A stretch of DNA of 64,000 nucleotides, from positions 434,001-498,000 of the forward strand of contig CP150556.1 of NCBI GenBank assembly GCA_049487715.1, in the 5' to 3' direction. This document shows, in pieces, positions 33,201-43,246 of this stretch (positions are counted from its first letter, which is position 1; every line of letters starts with the position of its first letter). The notes beneath the pieces are model-generated. The model saw only the letters and a list, made by a program, of their open reading frames with translations, was not told the origin of the DNA and did not search any database. The position numbers were made by a program, and so were the translations under genes. The DNA is from Pycnococcus provasolii. Its lineage: Eukaryota > Chlorophyta > Pseudoscourfieldiophyceae > Pseudoscourfieldiales.

Positions 33201-33294
33201 GAAGGGTACTAGGACTACGAGACGCGCAATCAAATCTGCAGATGGCAATGACTGCCTGCTGCAGAAAAGGGTGGAAGTTTGTGACTGCGTGTGA
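30251..33294 (+). pseudogene. Trypsin-like (S1) serine protease with two +1 frame breaks and a large insertion
   Basis: The start has a signal peptide (MAVLLFLSVLIYLAQ), a pro-region with a poly-Pro run (from (cct)n at 30569-30615) and an Arg-rich stretch, then an activation site R-IVGG near residue 270. The CGAS and LLTAAHC (catalytic His at 31224-31226) segment is in a frame +1 to the upstream part, and the remainder (DLCVLELE with the Asp, GDSGGPL with the Ser at about 33014) is +1 again. Single extra bases near 31175 and 31230 explain both. About 490 residues separate Asp and Ser, including an acidic Tyr-rich region and a Cys-rich block, against about 90 in ordinary trypsins. It is either a recent pseudogene, a sequencing artefact, or an unusual gene; the three catalytic residues are intact. 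Confidence 0.8.
30569..30615 (+). repeat. (CCT)n microsatellite
   Basis: About fourteen cct units encoding a poly-Pro stretch in the pro-region of the protease. Confidence 0.85.
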
Positions 33295-33424
33295 TCCTCG
33301 TGCATGAAGTTTGCTTTTTGGTGGTTGTTGTTGTGTGTGTTCGTATGGACAATTTTGGTGTCATGTCCGTAGTAAATACTATACAACTTTTTGTCTATTT
33401 TTTTACGCGCGCTCTCTCTCTCTC

Positions 33425-34810
33425 TCATTCAAACACCAACGGAAGAGTTATATCCGTATGCCCTTCGCTGCTTGGAAATGGGCCGCTCGAAGACAACGCG
33501 TCCACGATAGCCTTTTCCACCGCTTGTTGCTCCTCGACGACGTCATCTGAGCCAGGATGCGCTTTCAGATTGCTTGCGAGCACACGAACTTCCGTCGGTG
33601 TACCACCCTCCGCGCCGATGCGCATACGCACGCTGCAGATGCCCACGATGGGTGCATACATGTCCGGATCAGATAGCATGCTGAACAGGGGCTCGAGCGC
33701 TACATTGATGATCTCCGCGACCGAATCTTCTAGACCCCCGTCAGCTGTCGCCAGCGCGCCTTCGTAAAACGGCGTGGGTGCAGAAAACCAGCCGTGCAGC
33801 ACCAGCCTGCCCTTGCGTACGTCGCGTGTGCCTCGCACTTCGCGCACGCCGTGAGGTACGCGCGGGTCAAACACGGTAAGGCGGTTGAAGTGCGGCTGAA
33901 TCATTTCGACGATTCCATCCTGGTTCAAACCCGTCTCTGACATTTTGGCCGCCCCTCCGTCGAACCATCCACGCCAATAGTCAAGAGTCTCGGCGCGTAG
34001 CATCTGCGTCTCTCCACCAGTGAACTCAGGCCTGGTGTTTTCGTCCCACTCCGTTAGCGAGTAGACGAATGCCCACGGTCCGTGCGGCACGTCCGCGTGG
34101 AGGTGCTGCACGCATCCATCGACGTAGCAGCTGAGCCATACGGGCGTCATTGCGGAGCATCCAAGTTCTCGTTCTGCGAACTGTATGAGCGCCGCTTCGA
34201 TTTCGTCCCAACCTGAAGTTCTGAAGAAGTTGTCTGCAGGCGTTCTCAGTAAAGTGTACTGGTCAGGCACGTGCCAGTAGTCCCATACGAATCGTTCGGC
34301 AGATAGAGACGCTGGCTTGGGTTCGAATGTGTCAAGAAAGTGTTGGCGCAGTGCTTGTGCTTGCTTTGCAGGCACGAACGCGTCGCGAATAATTACGCTT
34401 GACGACAGATGAGTCGACCCCTGAGTCGTTGCTTCTCCTGCTGCTGCTGCTGATGATGACGACGAAGAAGATGGTGTTACCGCACGCACCGCACCAGCAC
34501 GCGTCATATTAAGACCCTGGGGTTGTTGTTTCAACGCATGTTTCTTTTGCTGCACGTATGTCTTCATGTGTTGTTTCAATCCCACTGCTTTTTTTCTACC
34601 ACTAGGACCAGAGGCACCAGAGGCACCAGACATACATCGACGAGGAGACATAGGACCCCTAACCCGACCAATATGTAGTCGCTGAAATACCAGCGACGAC
34701 GACGCCGACGACGCCGATGACGACGACGCCGATGACGCCGACGACCCACAAAGCCTGCACGAAGAAAAACCCGCCATGGTCGCCCTACAGAGTTTGCTGA
34801 GGCTCGCCAT
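33425..34810 (-). CDS. 2-oxoglutarate/Fe(II) dioxygenase, organelle-targeted, 461 aa
   Basis: A 2OG oxygenase fold is shown by QHLHADVPHGPWAFVYSLTEW (metal-binding H-x-D near residue 234, followed by the strand typical of prolyl-4-hydroxylase-like enzymes), then NRLTVFDPRVPHGVREVRG (distal His near 317) and a downstream Arg in the RLVLHGWF strand, which binds 2OG. The N-terminal 50 residues are Ser/Ala-rich with few acids, consistent with a transit or presequence; a second ATG at residue 12 could also serve. A C-terminal region (about 350-461) has no recognised domain. Substrate unknown. Confidence 0.85.
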   Translation of the reverse strand: MASLSKLCRATMAGFSSCRLCGSSASSASSSSASSASSSLVFQRLHIGRVRGPMSPRRCMSGASGASGPSGRKKAVGLKQHMKTYVQQKKHALKQQPQGLNMTRAGAVRAVTPSSSSSSSAAAAGEATTQGSTHLSSSVIIRDAFVPAKQAQALRQHFLDTFEPKPASLSAERFVWDYWHVPDQYTLLRTPADNFFRTSGWDEIEAALIQFAERELGCSAMTPVWLSCYVDGCVQHLHADVPHGPWAFVYSLTEWDENTRPEFTGGETQMLRAETLDYWRGWFDGGAAKMSETGLNQDGIVEMIQPHFNRLTVFDPRVPHGVREVRGTRDVRKGRLVLHGWFSAPTPFYEGALATADGGLEDSVAEIINVALEPLFSMLSDPDMYAPIVGICSVRMRIGAEGGTPTEVRVLASNLKAHPGSDDVVEEQQAVEKAIVDALSSSGPFPSSEGHTDITLPLVFE

Positions 34811-34879
34811 AGATACTTTAATGGAGGAATTATTTTACCCCCCCGGAATTCCACAACAGCGCCTGTCCGGAGGATCCCG

Positions 34880-34950
34880 AGGGTTAGGGTTAGGGTTAGG
34901 ATTAGGGCTCGGGTTAGGGTTTGGGTTCGGGATTGGGTTTGGGTTCGGGA
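34880..34950. promoter_or_regulatory. TTAGGG/TTCGGG cluster upstream of the dioxygenase gene
   Basis: Three tandem ttaggg, then attaggg and gggttagggtttgggttcggg variants, starting about 70 bp before the dioxygenase ATG. A (gtt)/(ggt) tract follows to about 34990. Confidence 0.5.
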
Positions 34951-35015
34951 ATGGTTGGTGTTGTTGTTGTTGGTGGTGGTGGTGGTGTTGTTTTATAAAA
35001 GGTTGTATATAAGTG

Positions 35016-35429
35016 TTACACGAGCGGCACGACGCTCCTGAATGCGTCGACGAAGCTCTTCAAACGACCCTGGTACAGTGTTCCCTTCGGCTTCAAAAAT
35101 ATTACGCCACGAACGCCCTCAGCCTTCGCGCGCAAACCCAGCGCCTCGCCCACCGCCGCACACGCCTGCACGTCCCTCAACGAAGTCGCACCCTTGCTCT
35201 CCAGCGCGCCTTTCAAGTCCAAATCCGCCGCCGACGCGCGCGCGACGAGTCCCTCTGGCGTCGTATCTGGTGACGCGCCGCGTTCTGCGCTCATGGCGAT
35301 TTTCGTCACTTTGCCCGATACAGGCTTAGCGCCTGGGCGGATGAACACGTCCAGGATGTATTCGCTGTTAGGAAGTTTCAGCTTACGCGACCACTTGCCT
35401 GGTCCTCTCAGTAAGGCGGAGGCGTGCAT
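35016..35429 (-). CDS. Ribosomal protein uL18, organellar type, 137 aa
   Basis: The C-terminal half matches the uL18 core: VQACAAVGEALGLRAKAEGVRGVIF followed by K-P-K-G-TLYQGRLKSFVDAFRS, corresponding to the family's A-x2-VG-x-LA-x-RA ... G-x-x-YHGRVKALADA. An upstream RAS-AADLDLK region also fits. uL18 binds 5S rRNA in the large subunit, or helps the mitochondrial ribosome where 5S is retained. The N-terminal Leu/Arg-rich stretch (MHASALLRGPGKWSRKLKLP) suggests mitochondrial import. I use the ATG at 35429. The stop is in GTGTAA, embedding TGTAA. Confidence 0.65.
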   Translation of the reverse strand: MHASALLRGPGKWSRKLKLPNSEYILDVFIRPGAKPVSGKVTKIAMSAERGASPDTTPEGLVARASAADLDLKGALESKGATSLRDVQACAAVGEALGLRAKAEGVRGVIFLKPKGTLYQGRLKSFVDAFRSVVPLV

Positions 35430-35618
35430 GAGGCACACAACACAACACGACAAGGGTTAGAGAACACTTTGAGAGCGAGATTCCAACACCACGAGCAACA
35501 CCACGAACGACGACGACGGCGACGACGACGTGCCCCTGGGGAGAATGGCAAAAAAAGAAGGGCGACGGGAGGGGAGGGGAGGGAGGAGGGGGAAAATCCA
35601 GCAACAGACCTAATCTTA

Positions 35619-35708
35619 AACCCGACCCGGTAACCCTAATCCTAACCCTAACCCTAATCCTACTTCACCTTAGATTAGGGCCTAGGGTACTTCACCTTAG
35701 ATTAGGGC
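35619..35708. promoter_or_regulatory. CCCTAA cluster upstream of uL18
   Basis: Four ccctaa/cctaat units with cccgacccgg, followed by a direct duplication of an accttagattagggc phrase. It lies about 190 bp upstream of the uL18 ATG. The remainder of 35430-35804 holds nothing else recognised. Confidence 0.45.
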
Positions 35709-35804
35709 TGTATCTAGTACTACTGTACTGTACGAAACAAAACATAGTCCTTACTCTTAGTCTATGGATAGTCTTAGCTTATATAAGTTGTTTTGATTTT
35801 TCTT

Positions 35805-37982
35805 TCAGGCAGGTTCGTCGAAAGTCACCGTCTTTTCAACGTCCAACGCATAGCCGTGCTTCGTCAAAACTTCGCGCAAGTCAGCAAGAAGGGGCTCGTT
35901 CGCATCAGCCGCTGCAGCTGCAGATCTGGATGAGAGGAAGTTCCGAGCAAGTGACTTCGCGTACTGCTTTTCGGTATCGAGAGAGAACTTCAACTTTTCA
36001 TTCTCATCCTGCAAACGTTTGACGACTTCCGCGAGGTCAAAGTTCATTTGACCAAGCTCCGAATTCAACATCTGTTCCTCGGACTGAGCTGGCGCTGCAG
36101 CTGGAGCACCGCCGCCGCCGTACACGCTCGCGAGGCGCTGCGAGATCCGTTCGAGCAGTCGCGTGCTCGATCGTAGCAACATCTCGGTCAGTCCACTCTC
36201 ACGGCGTGAACCATTGCCCGTGGTGTATATGGATCGGCGCATGTCTGTCCAGTCAAGGTTGCCTCCAAGTTCCACGCCGAGCAAGCTGCCCTGTGCAGTG
36301 CTCGCGCCGAATGCCGACCGCAACGCCGTGGCGTGGCGGTCACATCCCGCCTGCAGCCGCAACACGCGCTTCGTCGCGCGCTCGATGTCATCGCTTAGCC
36401 GTGTAAGATCGCCTCGCTCTGTGGCCAAGTCATCCCCAGAAAGCCCAGCAAGCAGTTCCTTGCAGGACACCATCACCTTCCTTGCATTCTCCAAGGCGCT
36501 GTCCGACGATCGCAGTGCGCTGGCCGCGGCATGGCTCTCCGCCGCCATTGCTGTTAAGCCGAGCGCGTCGAGAACGTATTCCGCCTGCTCATCTTCATTG
36601 ACGAAGCCGTCTCCATCTTGCTCAGCCGACAACCCTGCCCCAGCTGGCGCACCAGCAGCAGCTGCTGCCAAAGATTCGGCGTCAGCGACAGATTTGCGTC
36701 GCGTGCTGATGCTCTTCGCTTCCAGCAGCGTGGATACAGCGGTGCGCCCCCAATCCGAGCTCACGCCCACACCCCAAAAGCTTCCTGTTGCGCCGCCGGG
36801 ATTGGAATCCGCGCCTCGTCGCTCCAGGTCACGCACACGCGCCTTGTAAGCCTCTGCCACCATTTCTGCTTGCCTCGCCTCAGCGCTCACAGCGACAAGT
36901 GCCGCGGCAGATGCCTCGAGTTCCTCGAAGCGCTTTAGCACGTCGCGGCGAAAGAGTGGCATGCGACGGTACATCTCGTGGAAGCAGTGGCGAATCACGC
37001 GATGTGCCTCATCGTCGTTTCCTGTTGCTAGCGCCTGGCGCACGCTGTTCTCGAGCCTATCTGTCTCCAGGCGTGCAGCGGGACCGAGGCTGGGGAAGAT
37101 GACGTCGTCCCAAAGGCTCATCAGCGACTTGCGACTCAGACGAAGTGCACCACGCGCCGCCACACCGAGGAATTGCTCCGAACCCTCTCTCACCTCTGCG
37201 ACGACGGGTGCACTCGCCTGGCGCAGTGGCGGCGAGGCATCCCCCCAACCGTCTTCGACTGCAATATCCTCGGCGAGTGCCTGCAGAGTGTCCTTGTTCG
37301 CACCGCCAGTTTGGTGTACGACGAAAGCAGGTGCTGACTTTTCAGACTCCGGCTCCATGAGCTGGTCGTCAGCCCATAGTGTGCCACCTCGGCTGACCCA
37401 CGAGCGTGTTGGCGGCGGGCGGGGCATTTGATATGGTTGAGGCTGCTGCGGCAAGTTCTGAATTCCTGTGCTGTAGTTGCTTCGACTTGCGGGCGGCCGC
37501 AAGTCGGCGTGCACTGACAGGGTTGACTCCCGGCTGACAATGTTTCCCACCACGTATGTTGCGACGGGTCCTCGTCGGTATCCGTTGTGCACGGATAGTG
37601 CGGGCAGAGGTTCTGCGCCGCTTGGTCCTGAGACAGCAGAGAGTCGGTTGAGCGCCCGTGCCGACGCCGGCGGCAGCGCTCCTCCCCCGCGTGCTGAGTT
37701 ATTCTTCGACGAGGATTTGTCTGGATACAGCGTAGCTGGCGCACGCGTCATGGCTGAAGGGTGTTGTTTTCTTGAATTCTTGGAAGCTGATTGTGGATTA
37801 TTTTTCTTCTTCTGCTGCCCAGAAAAACTTCCCTGAACTGGTGGAGGTGGTGCAACATTTCCACCAACACCGCCACCACCACCATTCCCTAACCCACCAC
37901 CAGCGGAGACATCCACGTCCCTTGACACATCCACGGCGTGCATTTCAATCCAAGAAGGTTGGTAGTCCAACGGCAAGGACAT
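35805..37982 (-). CDS. Coiled-coil protein with EF-hand-like loop, 725 aa
   Basis: The N-terminal 250 residues are Pro/Ser/Gly-rich and probably disordered. A central helical region contains EQDGDGFVNEDEQ, which fits an EF-hand calcium loop with Glu at position 1, and long stretches of coiled coil flank it. The C-terminus has LNSELGQMNFDLAEVVKRL and an ENEKLKFSLDTEKQY coil. No family assigned; a cytoskeletal or flagellar role is possible. The first ATG in frame is at 37982; upstream the frame opens only from a GTG. Confidence 0.65.
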   Translation of the reverse strand: MSLPLDYQPSWIEMHAVDVSRDVDVSAGGGLGNGGGGGVGGNVAPPPPVQGSFSGQQKKKNNPQSASKNSRKQHPSAMTRAPATLYPDKSSSKNNSARGGGALPPASARALNRLSAVSGPSGAEPLPALSVHNGYRRGPVATYVVGNIVSRESTLSVHADLRPPASRSNYSTGIQNLPQQPQPYQMPRPPPTRSWVSRGGTLWADDQLMEPESEKSAPAFVVHQTGGANKDTLQALAEDIAVEDGWGDASPPLRQASAPVVAEVREGSEQFLGVAARGALRLSRKSLMSLWDDVIFPSLGPAARLETDRLENSVRQALATGNDDEAHRVIRHCFHEMYRRMPLFRRDVLKRFEELEASAAALVAVSAEARQAEMVAEAYKARVRDLERRGADSNPGGATGSFWGVGVSSDWGRTAVSTLLEAKSISTRRKSVADAESLAAAAAGAPAGAGLSAEQDGDGFVNEDEQAEYVLDALGLTAMAAESHAAASALRSSDSALENARKVMVSCKELLAGLSGDDLATERGDLTRLSDDIERATKRVLRLQAGCDRHATALRSAFGASTAQGSLLGVELGGNLDWTDMRRSIYTTGNGSRRESGLTEMLLRSSTRLLERISQRLASVYGGGGAPAAAPAQSEEQMLNSELGQMNFDLAEVVKRLQDENEKLKFSLDTEKQYAKSLARNFLSSRSAAAAADANEPLLADLREVLTKHGYALDVEKTVTFDEPA

Positions 37983-38211
37983 GATACAGCGAGTACACTG
38001 TACTTTGATGTTGATGTTGATGTGGATGTTGAAGTTGAATGTGATGGCCGTTGGTGATGGCGAACCAAACACCTCTTAAGAGAGCGAGCATGAGTTACTC
38101 AAGCAGGTCGTTGCGGGCCAGTTCTCCGACGGAATAATCGCTCATGAGGTTGACCAAAAGGTCCCGTGAAACTACCCGGTATAAACTTTCCAAAAGGTAA
38201 ACTGTTACACT

Positions 38212-38329
38212 GTACACGCCTGGTACATATACACGCCTGGTATACACGCATTTCTGGTATACACGCCTGGTACATATACACGCCTGGGATACACGCCTGG
38301 TACATATACACGCCTGGTATACACGCCTA
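38212..38329. repeat. Minisatellite of acacgcctggta units
   Basis: Alternating short (tatacacgcctgg) and long (tacatatacacgcctgg) units make a higher-order tandem array. One unit has diverged to gcatttctgg. Related phrases occur at the window start. Confidence 0.8.
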
Positions 38330-38438
38330 TAACTGTTGTAACACCTTGTTGGAACTGTTGTTATTTTGTACCACCCTAAGGTAGTCATGTACTTCTATCA
38401 CATAAAGAGCAATAAACTATAAAGGCTCGCACATGACC

Positions 38439-38516
38439 AGTGGCGCAACCCACTGGCGCAACCCACTCACTGGCGCAATCCACTCACTGGCGCAATCCAC
38501 TCACTGGCGCATTCCG
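38439..38516. repeat. Minisatellite of 17-bp actggcgcaa-type units
   Basis: Four to five copies of a unit close to actggcgcaatccactc in tandem. It is non-coding. Confidence 0.8.
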
Positions 38517-38911
38517 CAATACCAACTAGATAAAGGTTTTATATGTACCGTACATACCACGCTCATCAACGGCGTTTGCGAGGTGAACCGGCACAGTATG
38601 TACATAAGTATTCTTACTCTATCGTAGTGACTCTACAGTCTACACTCGACGGTGGGCTCATCTCGTGTCTGCGCCCGTTCATGTGCTGTACTTCTGCTTG
38701 CCGAGAGACATCTTTCGCCTTAAACGCATCTCTTGTGTGTCCTCTCAGTTGCGATAGTGGCTGGCTGTTTTCTTGGATCACGCGATTTGACAAAAACAAC
38801 GCACAACAATCATAATAAACTTTAACGGTACCCTGTCAGTCTGTAAACTGTTTTTGTTTGGGACACAAGGCGCTCGGCACGTAAGAAGAAGCTTCACGTC
38901 TGCACAAGCTC

Positions 38912-39291
38912 ATGGCCGAGACACAAACGCAGAGAGCGACGCTCGCAAAGCCGATGTTCGACTACGAACTTTCCGCAGACGTTTCGCAGGCGTATCGGGA
39001 GGTACGAACGACACGTGTGCCTGAAACGCAAACTTCCGTGTTTGGCAAAGAGAAGGAACTCACCAAAACCAACCCATCCCTAACAACTCGTTCACGCAGG
39101 CTTACTACTCGCGAATTCCAGGTTTGAGGCGCGCTGGCGCAGAGGGAAAGTACTACGTCGAGGACTCGAGCCCTACAGACATCGGGAGTGTGAGCGTGAG
39201 CGAGACTGCGGAACCGGTGCCGCCTCGTGGGTGTCTGATAACACGCAAGTGGAGCAAGAGCTCGCCGCGCGTCTCTCCCACGCCTTCGTGA
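38912..39291 (+). CDS. Small two-exon gene of unknown function
   Basis: Exon 1 is 38912-39001 (30 codons), then a 98-nt intron (39002-39099) with GTACGA donor and a TTCACGCAG acceptor, then exon 2 from 39100 to the TGA ending at 39291, giving 93 aa without a recognised domain. The exon 2 portion reads AYYSRIPGLRRAGAEGKYYVED. A different frame just downstream (39231-39470; ALIRKLVTFHLITDAKLFAL) also looks protein-like, so an additional intron, with a GTGTGAG donor near 39199, may carry the gene to 39470. The 3' end is uncertain. Confidence 0.5.
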
Positions 39292-39890
39292 CGGCCAACG
39301 AAACGCGCGACGACACATACGCACTCATCAGAAAGCTTGTAACATTCCATTTGATCACAGACGCTAAGCTGTTCGCGCTGCACCGCACGCATTGCGGCCC
39401 ACCACGGCCGTGCCGAGGCGTTGCGGCGAGCCACCGTTCATGGCCGTCAGCGGCGCTCTCCGTCCGTTAGACATCCGCGAGACCTTGTGTGAGTTGCGCC
39501 ACTTTGCGCGTCTGTACACTCATTCATGTCCGATCAGAGAGGTGGTCAAGTTGCAAATTCTCCGACGTTGATGGTGCCTGTGATATGCTGTAAAGGCCTA
39601 CAGTATAAAATTACCTGTAAAAATAACTTACGTCACGAGCACGGAACTGTGCAGTGTTTGTGCGCCTTGTCGCGTCGTCTTGCACATGGTATAAATAGGT
39701 AGTTCTTAAGTAGTTATGGGAATGCTTTTACCACAGGTTATGTACTGTATGTAAGGCCATGAGGTGGTATTTTACGATGGCGCTGGCGAATAAGAATAGT
39801 TAAGGGGTGGCCATCCCCATATCCCACCCCCTCCCTGAGAGAATCTCGCCTCCGCATCCCGATCCGATCGGCAACCACTCTTTGGTTTCG
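39292..39890. other. Spacer or 3' part of the previous gene
   Basis: The first 180 bp may be coding in a second frame (see the preceding gene). The rest is AT-richer, with tgtactgtatgtaagg-type sequence and a tataaata at about 39692. No other feature is seen. Confidence 0.4.
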
Positions 39891-40052
39891 ATGGCGCGCA
39901 CGTGGCTCCACGCGCTGCTCGCCCTGCTCCTCGGGGTGGCGGTGCCGCAGAGCGCGCTGGGAGCCCGCGCGCTGGCGCAGGTCGCGACAGATGGTACGAA
40001 AAAAGCCTTCAGTACAAAGTTGGTAAGAGGTTTCTAACTAACTAACGCGGTA

Positions 40053-40083
<31 letters not shown>

Positions 40084-40357
40084 CACACACACACGAATAG
40101 TTCTTTATCAGAAGCCTGGCCAGACGCTGCAGCAGTTGATGGACTTGAGCAAGGGTGGATATAAGTGTCCCGCCGCTAGTACTAGGCAGTGTCGTACAAA
40201 GATGAGGCGGCACCTCCCTCACCGCATCACGCAGCAGTGCGAGGTGTCAGAGAAGTACTGCGAGTTCGCGAAGCAGGAGCCTTGGCCTTTGGTGAAGAGG
40301 ACGAGGTGCGGCGACATTTATCCCGCGCCTTGCGACTGCGGCCCGAACTGCATGTAA
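39891..40357 (+). CDS. Secreted Cys-rich small protein, two exons, 125 aa
   Basis: Exon 1 (39891-40022) encodes a signal peptide, MARTWLHALLALLLGVAVPQ, with an Ala-x-Ala-like cleavage region, and exon 2 (40112-40357) encodes a mature part with eight Cys residues (KCP, RQCR, QQCE, YCE, TRCG, APC, DCG, NCM). The intron, 89 nt with GTAAGAG donor and TTTATCAG acceptor, holds an (AC)n tract. The phase-0 splice gives a fully open product. It resembles secreted disulfide-rich effector or defence peptides in organisation only; no toxin or defensin motif is recognised. The stop is ATGTAA, embedding TGTAA. Confidence 0.7.
40053..40094. repeat. (AC)n microsatellite in an intron
   Basis: About twenty ac units with one interruption, lying between the donor and acceptor of the Cys-rich gene intron. 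Confidence 0.9.
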
Positions 40358-41109
40358 AAGCCTCATTTATTTATTTATTTTATGATAAAAAAAATAAATA
40401 AACACAAAACTTACCACACCACACCATAGCGCAACGCAACGCCAGAGAAATACGCCAGAGAAATACGCCATGCTCCAAACCCCCATCATCAGGTCCCAAC
40501 GCAACATCAGCAACCTCAGGTTACATAGTACGGTATCTTAGCGAACAAAAAGTAGACTAATAACCCGAACTCGTAACCCTAACCCTAACCCATAACCCTA
40601 ACTCCTAACCCTAACCCTAACGTCTATTGGTAACCCGAACTCGTAACCCTAACCCGAACTCATAACCCTAACCCGAACTCGTAACCCTAACCCTAACTCA
40701 TAACCCTAACTCAAAACCCTATCGTAAGTGACCCGAACATCCCCCGAACTGTGAGGCTCACCCGAACAAAACCCTCTCACCCACCTATCCGTAATAAGGG
40801 GAAACCCTAACAGCCTACCCTAAAACAGCCTAGGAATACCCTATGAGTACAATGGAGGGATCCCCCCCTTCCTCCTCCTCCTACCCCGGGTACTAAAACT
40901 CTGGTTGGATTGGGGATCTGTCCTTGAACCATGGTTATCGTATTGCTCCCTCCTCCCCGGTTGTTTTTTTCTCGGGACGAGCGTTACCCGGATGAATAAA
41001 TAACTGCGGAACATTCTTCCCCATTCTATTCTTATATTTTTCGAACGTTTCTTTGTTGTTGTTGTTTCTGCTAATAAGTGAGCTCAAGTCTCATCTCAGT
41101 CAGGGCAAG
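40358..41109. other. Spacer around the CCCTAA cluster
   Basis: 3' of the Cys-rich gene there are attta repeats (40363-40400), then the CCCTAA cluster, then a poly-C stretch. No gene is supported. Confidence 0.45.
40561..40739. promoter_or_regulatory. Long CCCTAA/CCCGAACTC cluster
   Basis: The longest interstitial cluster in the window, about 180 bp with some 15 ccctaa units mixed with cccgaactc and cataac variants. It lies in the 752-bp spacer between the Cys-rich gene and the ankyrin gene (start 41110). Most units are spaced by a short variable linker (taactcgtaa, aactcataa). Confidence 0.55.
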
Positions 41110-41781
41110 ATGGCGTTCGAAATCATGGCGAAGCGCCAGACGGAGATGGAGCAGGCGTACGAGGCGCAGTGGGATAACGGAAAGGGATCGCACCACCCCG
41201 ACTACGACCCCGAAGCCACAGGAGACGACGTCGTCAAGGCGTCGCGAGAAACCGAAGAGCTCTTCAACGCCATTGTGCGCAACGACGTCAAACTCGTCTA
41301 CAAAAAAATTGAAGAAGGTGCGGACGTCAACTTCGTCTTCGGACGCGCGTACCAGTGCCCAGAGGGATACACCCCGCTCATGGCGGCGTGCCACCGTGGA
41401 CGACTCGAGTGCGTCAAGGCACTGCTCCGTGCGGGCTCAGACCCCAACTACGTCAACGGCGCCGACGACCTCACGCTCTTCTGGGGAATCGACGGAGGAA
41501 CGGAAATCATCAAGGTGCTGTACGAGTACGGAGCGGACTTGGACGCGCGCACAGCGAAGGACTGGACGCCGCTCAGCTACGCAAAGGCGTGCGGAAAGTA
41601 CGGACTCACGTACGAAAAGGGAATCTATCCGGAGGACGTGCTCAAGTACTACGGAGCGACGGAAATGGGGAGCGGACCGCCGGCGCTGGGAACGCGCAGT
41701 CCAAGGGAGAGCTACAATCCTGAGAACGAGGAGTTCAAGCGTGACCGTAAGAGCTACCAAGACCCGCCCGCACACCCGTAA
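41110..41781 (+). CDS. Ankyrin-repeat protein, 223 aa
   Basis: Three or so ankyrin repeats are visible at about residues 60-180: EELFNAIVRNDVKLVYKKIEEGADVN, then GYTPLMAACHRGRLECVKALLRAGSDPN, then a divergent unit ending IIKVLYEYGADLD and WTPLSYA. The first 50 residues are charged and helical, and the C-terminal 40 are polar. Ankyrin proteins mediate protein contacts; no partner can be inferred. I use the ATG at 41110; the upstream open frame begins with TTG. Confidence 0.85.
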   Translation: MAFEIMAKRQTEMEQAYEAQWDNGKGSHHPDYDPEATGDDVVKASRETEELFNAIVRNDVKLVYKKIEEGADVNFVFGRAYQCPEGYTPLMAACHRGRLECVKALLRAGSDPNYVNGADDLTLFWGIDGGTEIIKVLYEYGADLDARTAKDWTPLSYAKACGKYGLTYEKGIYPEDVLKYYGATEMGSGPPALGTRSPRESYNPENEEFKRDRKSYQDPPAHP

Positions 41782-42200
41782 GGGTGACGCGCACGTGGGT
41801 TGGACCTCTTGCAGCCATGAGAAGGAATGTTGCAAGGCACAAGTTGTTGTTACAAAGTCGTGTTTGAATAAACTCTCGTCATAGAATATACATATACACT
41901 CCTGGATTGTGTGTGATGATCAGAAAATGGCGTTAGTTTGCTTTCTGACTTTGAAGGATTTGTTTCGGTTGAAATGGTACACAGAGTATGTGCACATGCG
42001 TTGTACATTTCGCACAAGTGCTCATGGTTCCGTGTACCGCCCCGAAGGGACGTAGATAAAAACCGAGTTGCTATCGCACTGCTGGCTGACTCTGCGGCTT
42101 GATAGAAGACCGCCGGGTCTTAGTAGCGTGCAAGTCAAACAAACAATGTCAGAGGACGTACCAGGCACACATAAGAAAATGTAGCTCCTGCTATTGATAA
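41782..42200. other. Convergent spacer, no feature recognised
   Basis: Between the ankyrin gene and the minus-strand TM protein. Mixed composition, no repeat or RNA recognised. Confidence 0.4.
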
Positions 42201-42425
42201 TTAGCACGGGCTGTTGTTGCTGTTGCTGCTGTTGTTGTTCAGTGGGTTCACTGTCAACCTTCCTCCTCCTCCTCCTCCTCCTCCAATCGCGTGCAGTTCA
42301 AGAACGTGGCTATTATTATTATGATCGCCACCACAAGCACCACCTGTTCTCCGATGCTTAATAAAAAGATATGCTGCAACTCCTAAAAGGAGAAATCCGC
42401 CAAAGAGCGTCCATCCTACAGCCTT

Positions 42426-42456
<31 letters not shown>

Positions 42457-42587
42457 TTGCCGTTGCTGCCGCCGCCACCAGGCTTGCCGCCTTTATGCCT
42501 GGAGTCGTTGCTTCTTCGTTCGTCCCAATCCAAATCGCCACCATCGTTGCCTCTTGGAGCAGGAGGATTGTCCAAATCACATGGCTC
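42201..42587 (-). CDS. Possible small single-TM protein, start unresolved
   Basis: The frame is open from 42587 and encodes a Gly/Asn-rich region, one membrane span (MKAVGWTLFGGFLLLGVAAYL) followed by basic residues (KHRR), and a Gly/Asn-rich tail. No in-frame ATG lies upstream of the one at 42428, so either translation begins there (75 aa), at an intron-supplied ATG, or not at all. The tail's codons come largely from (ggt)/(cct) tracts. The call is tentative. Confidence 0.35.
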
Positions 42588-43246
42588 CTAAATGGCTCCT
42601 TAATAGGCGTGCACCGCGTCCAGTAGGGGCGATATGGCGTGCGTCGTAGTCCGTCTTGCAACGAGAACGCGTGCAAGCCTCACTCCTAAGCGCGAGCCTC
42701 ACCTCGAACGCAAGCCGACGCCAGCCATCACCGGGTACCCGCCATCACATGCCAAATCACACCCACCGGCGGCGGCGGGGCCGGAACGAACGAACCCCGA
42801 ATGGAATGTTACCCGAAGGAACCGGTAAATTTTCCCGGGGGGGACAAAACAAAAAACCCGGGAGGAACCATCCATCCATTTCAAGCAGCTCCCTGAAACT
42901 TCACAGTACACTTTACAACACATACATACACTCGCGCGTGTGTGTGTGTGACGTGTGTGTGTGTGACCTCACAGAGTCACAGCACAGTACAGTAGTACCT
43001 GTACCACTCGAGTATCTGTTTTCATTTTTGGGTAGTACGATATCTATATATATATTACGCACGTCAGCATGATGATAGGATCAGTGGTTGGGTCCCTTGG
43101 CGAGTGAGAGACGTACCGTACCGTACCTTGATCCATCGTACCTACTGTACTCTTAGTGGTAGGTACAGGAAACTTTACTTGTGCTTTTTTTAAAAAAACA
43201 TTTTATCAATAGTCTGTAGTATACAGTTACAAGTCTCATAAAAGTT
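42588..43246. other. Spacer with (TG)n and gtaccgtacc runs
   Basis: Includes a tg-rich microsatellite at 42936-42966, tacagtac motifs (42980-43010) and (gtacc)n at about 43112-43128, then an A/T-rich block near 43185-43200. No gene supported. Confidence 0.45.

Larger units (their letters stand above)
37983..38911. other. 0.9-kb spacer with two minisatellites
   Basis: Contains (atgttg)n-like sequence just upstream of the coiled-coil gene, the minisatellites at 38212-38329 and 38439-38516, and T/A-rich sequence. No gene is supported. Confidence 0.5.
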
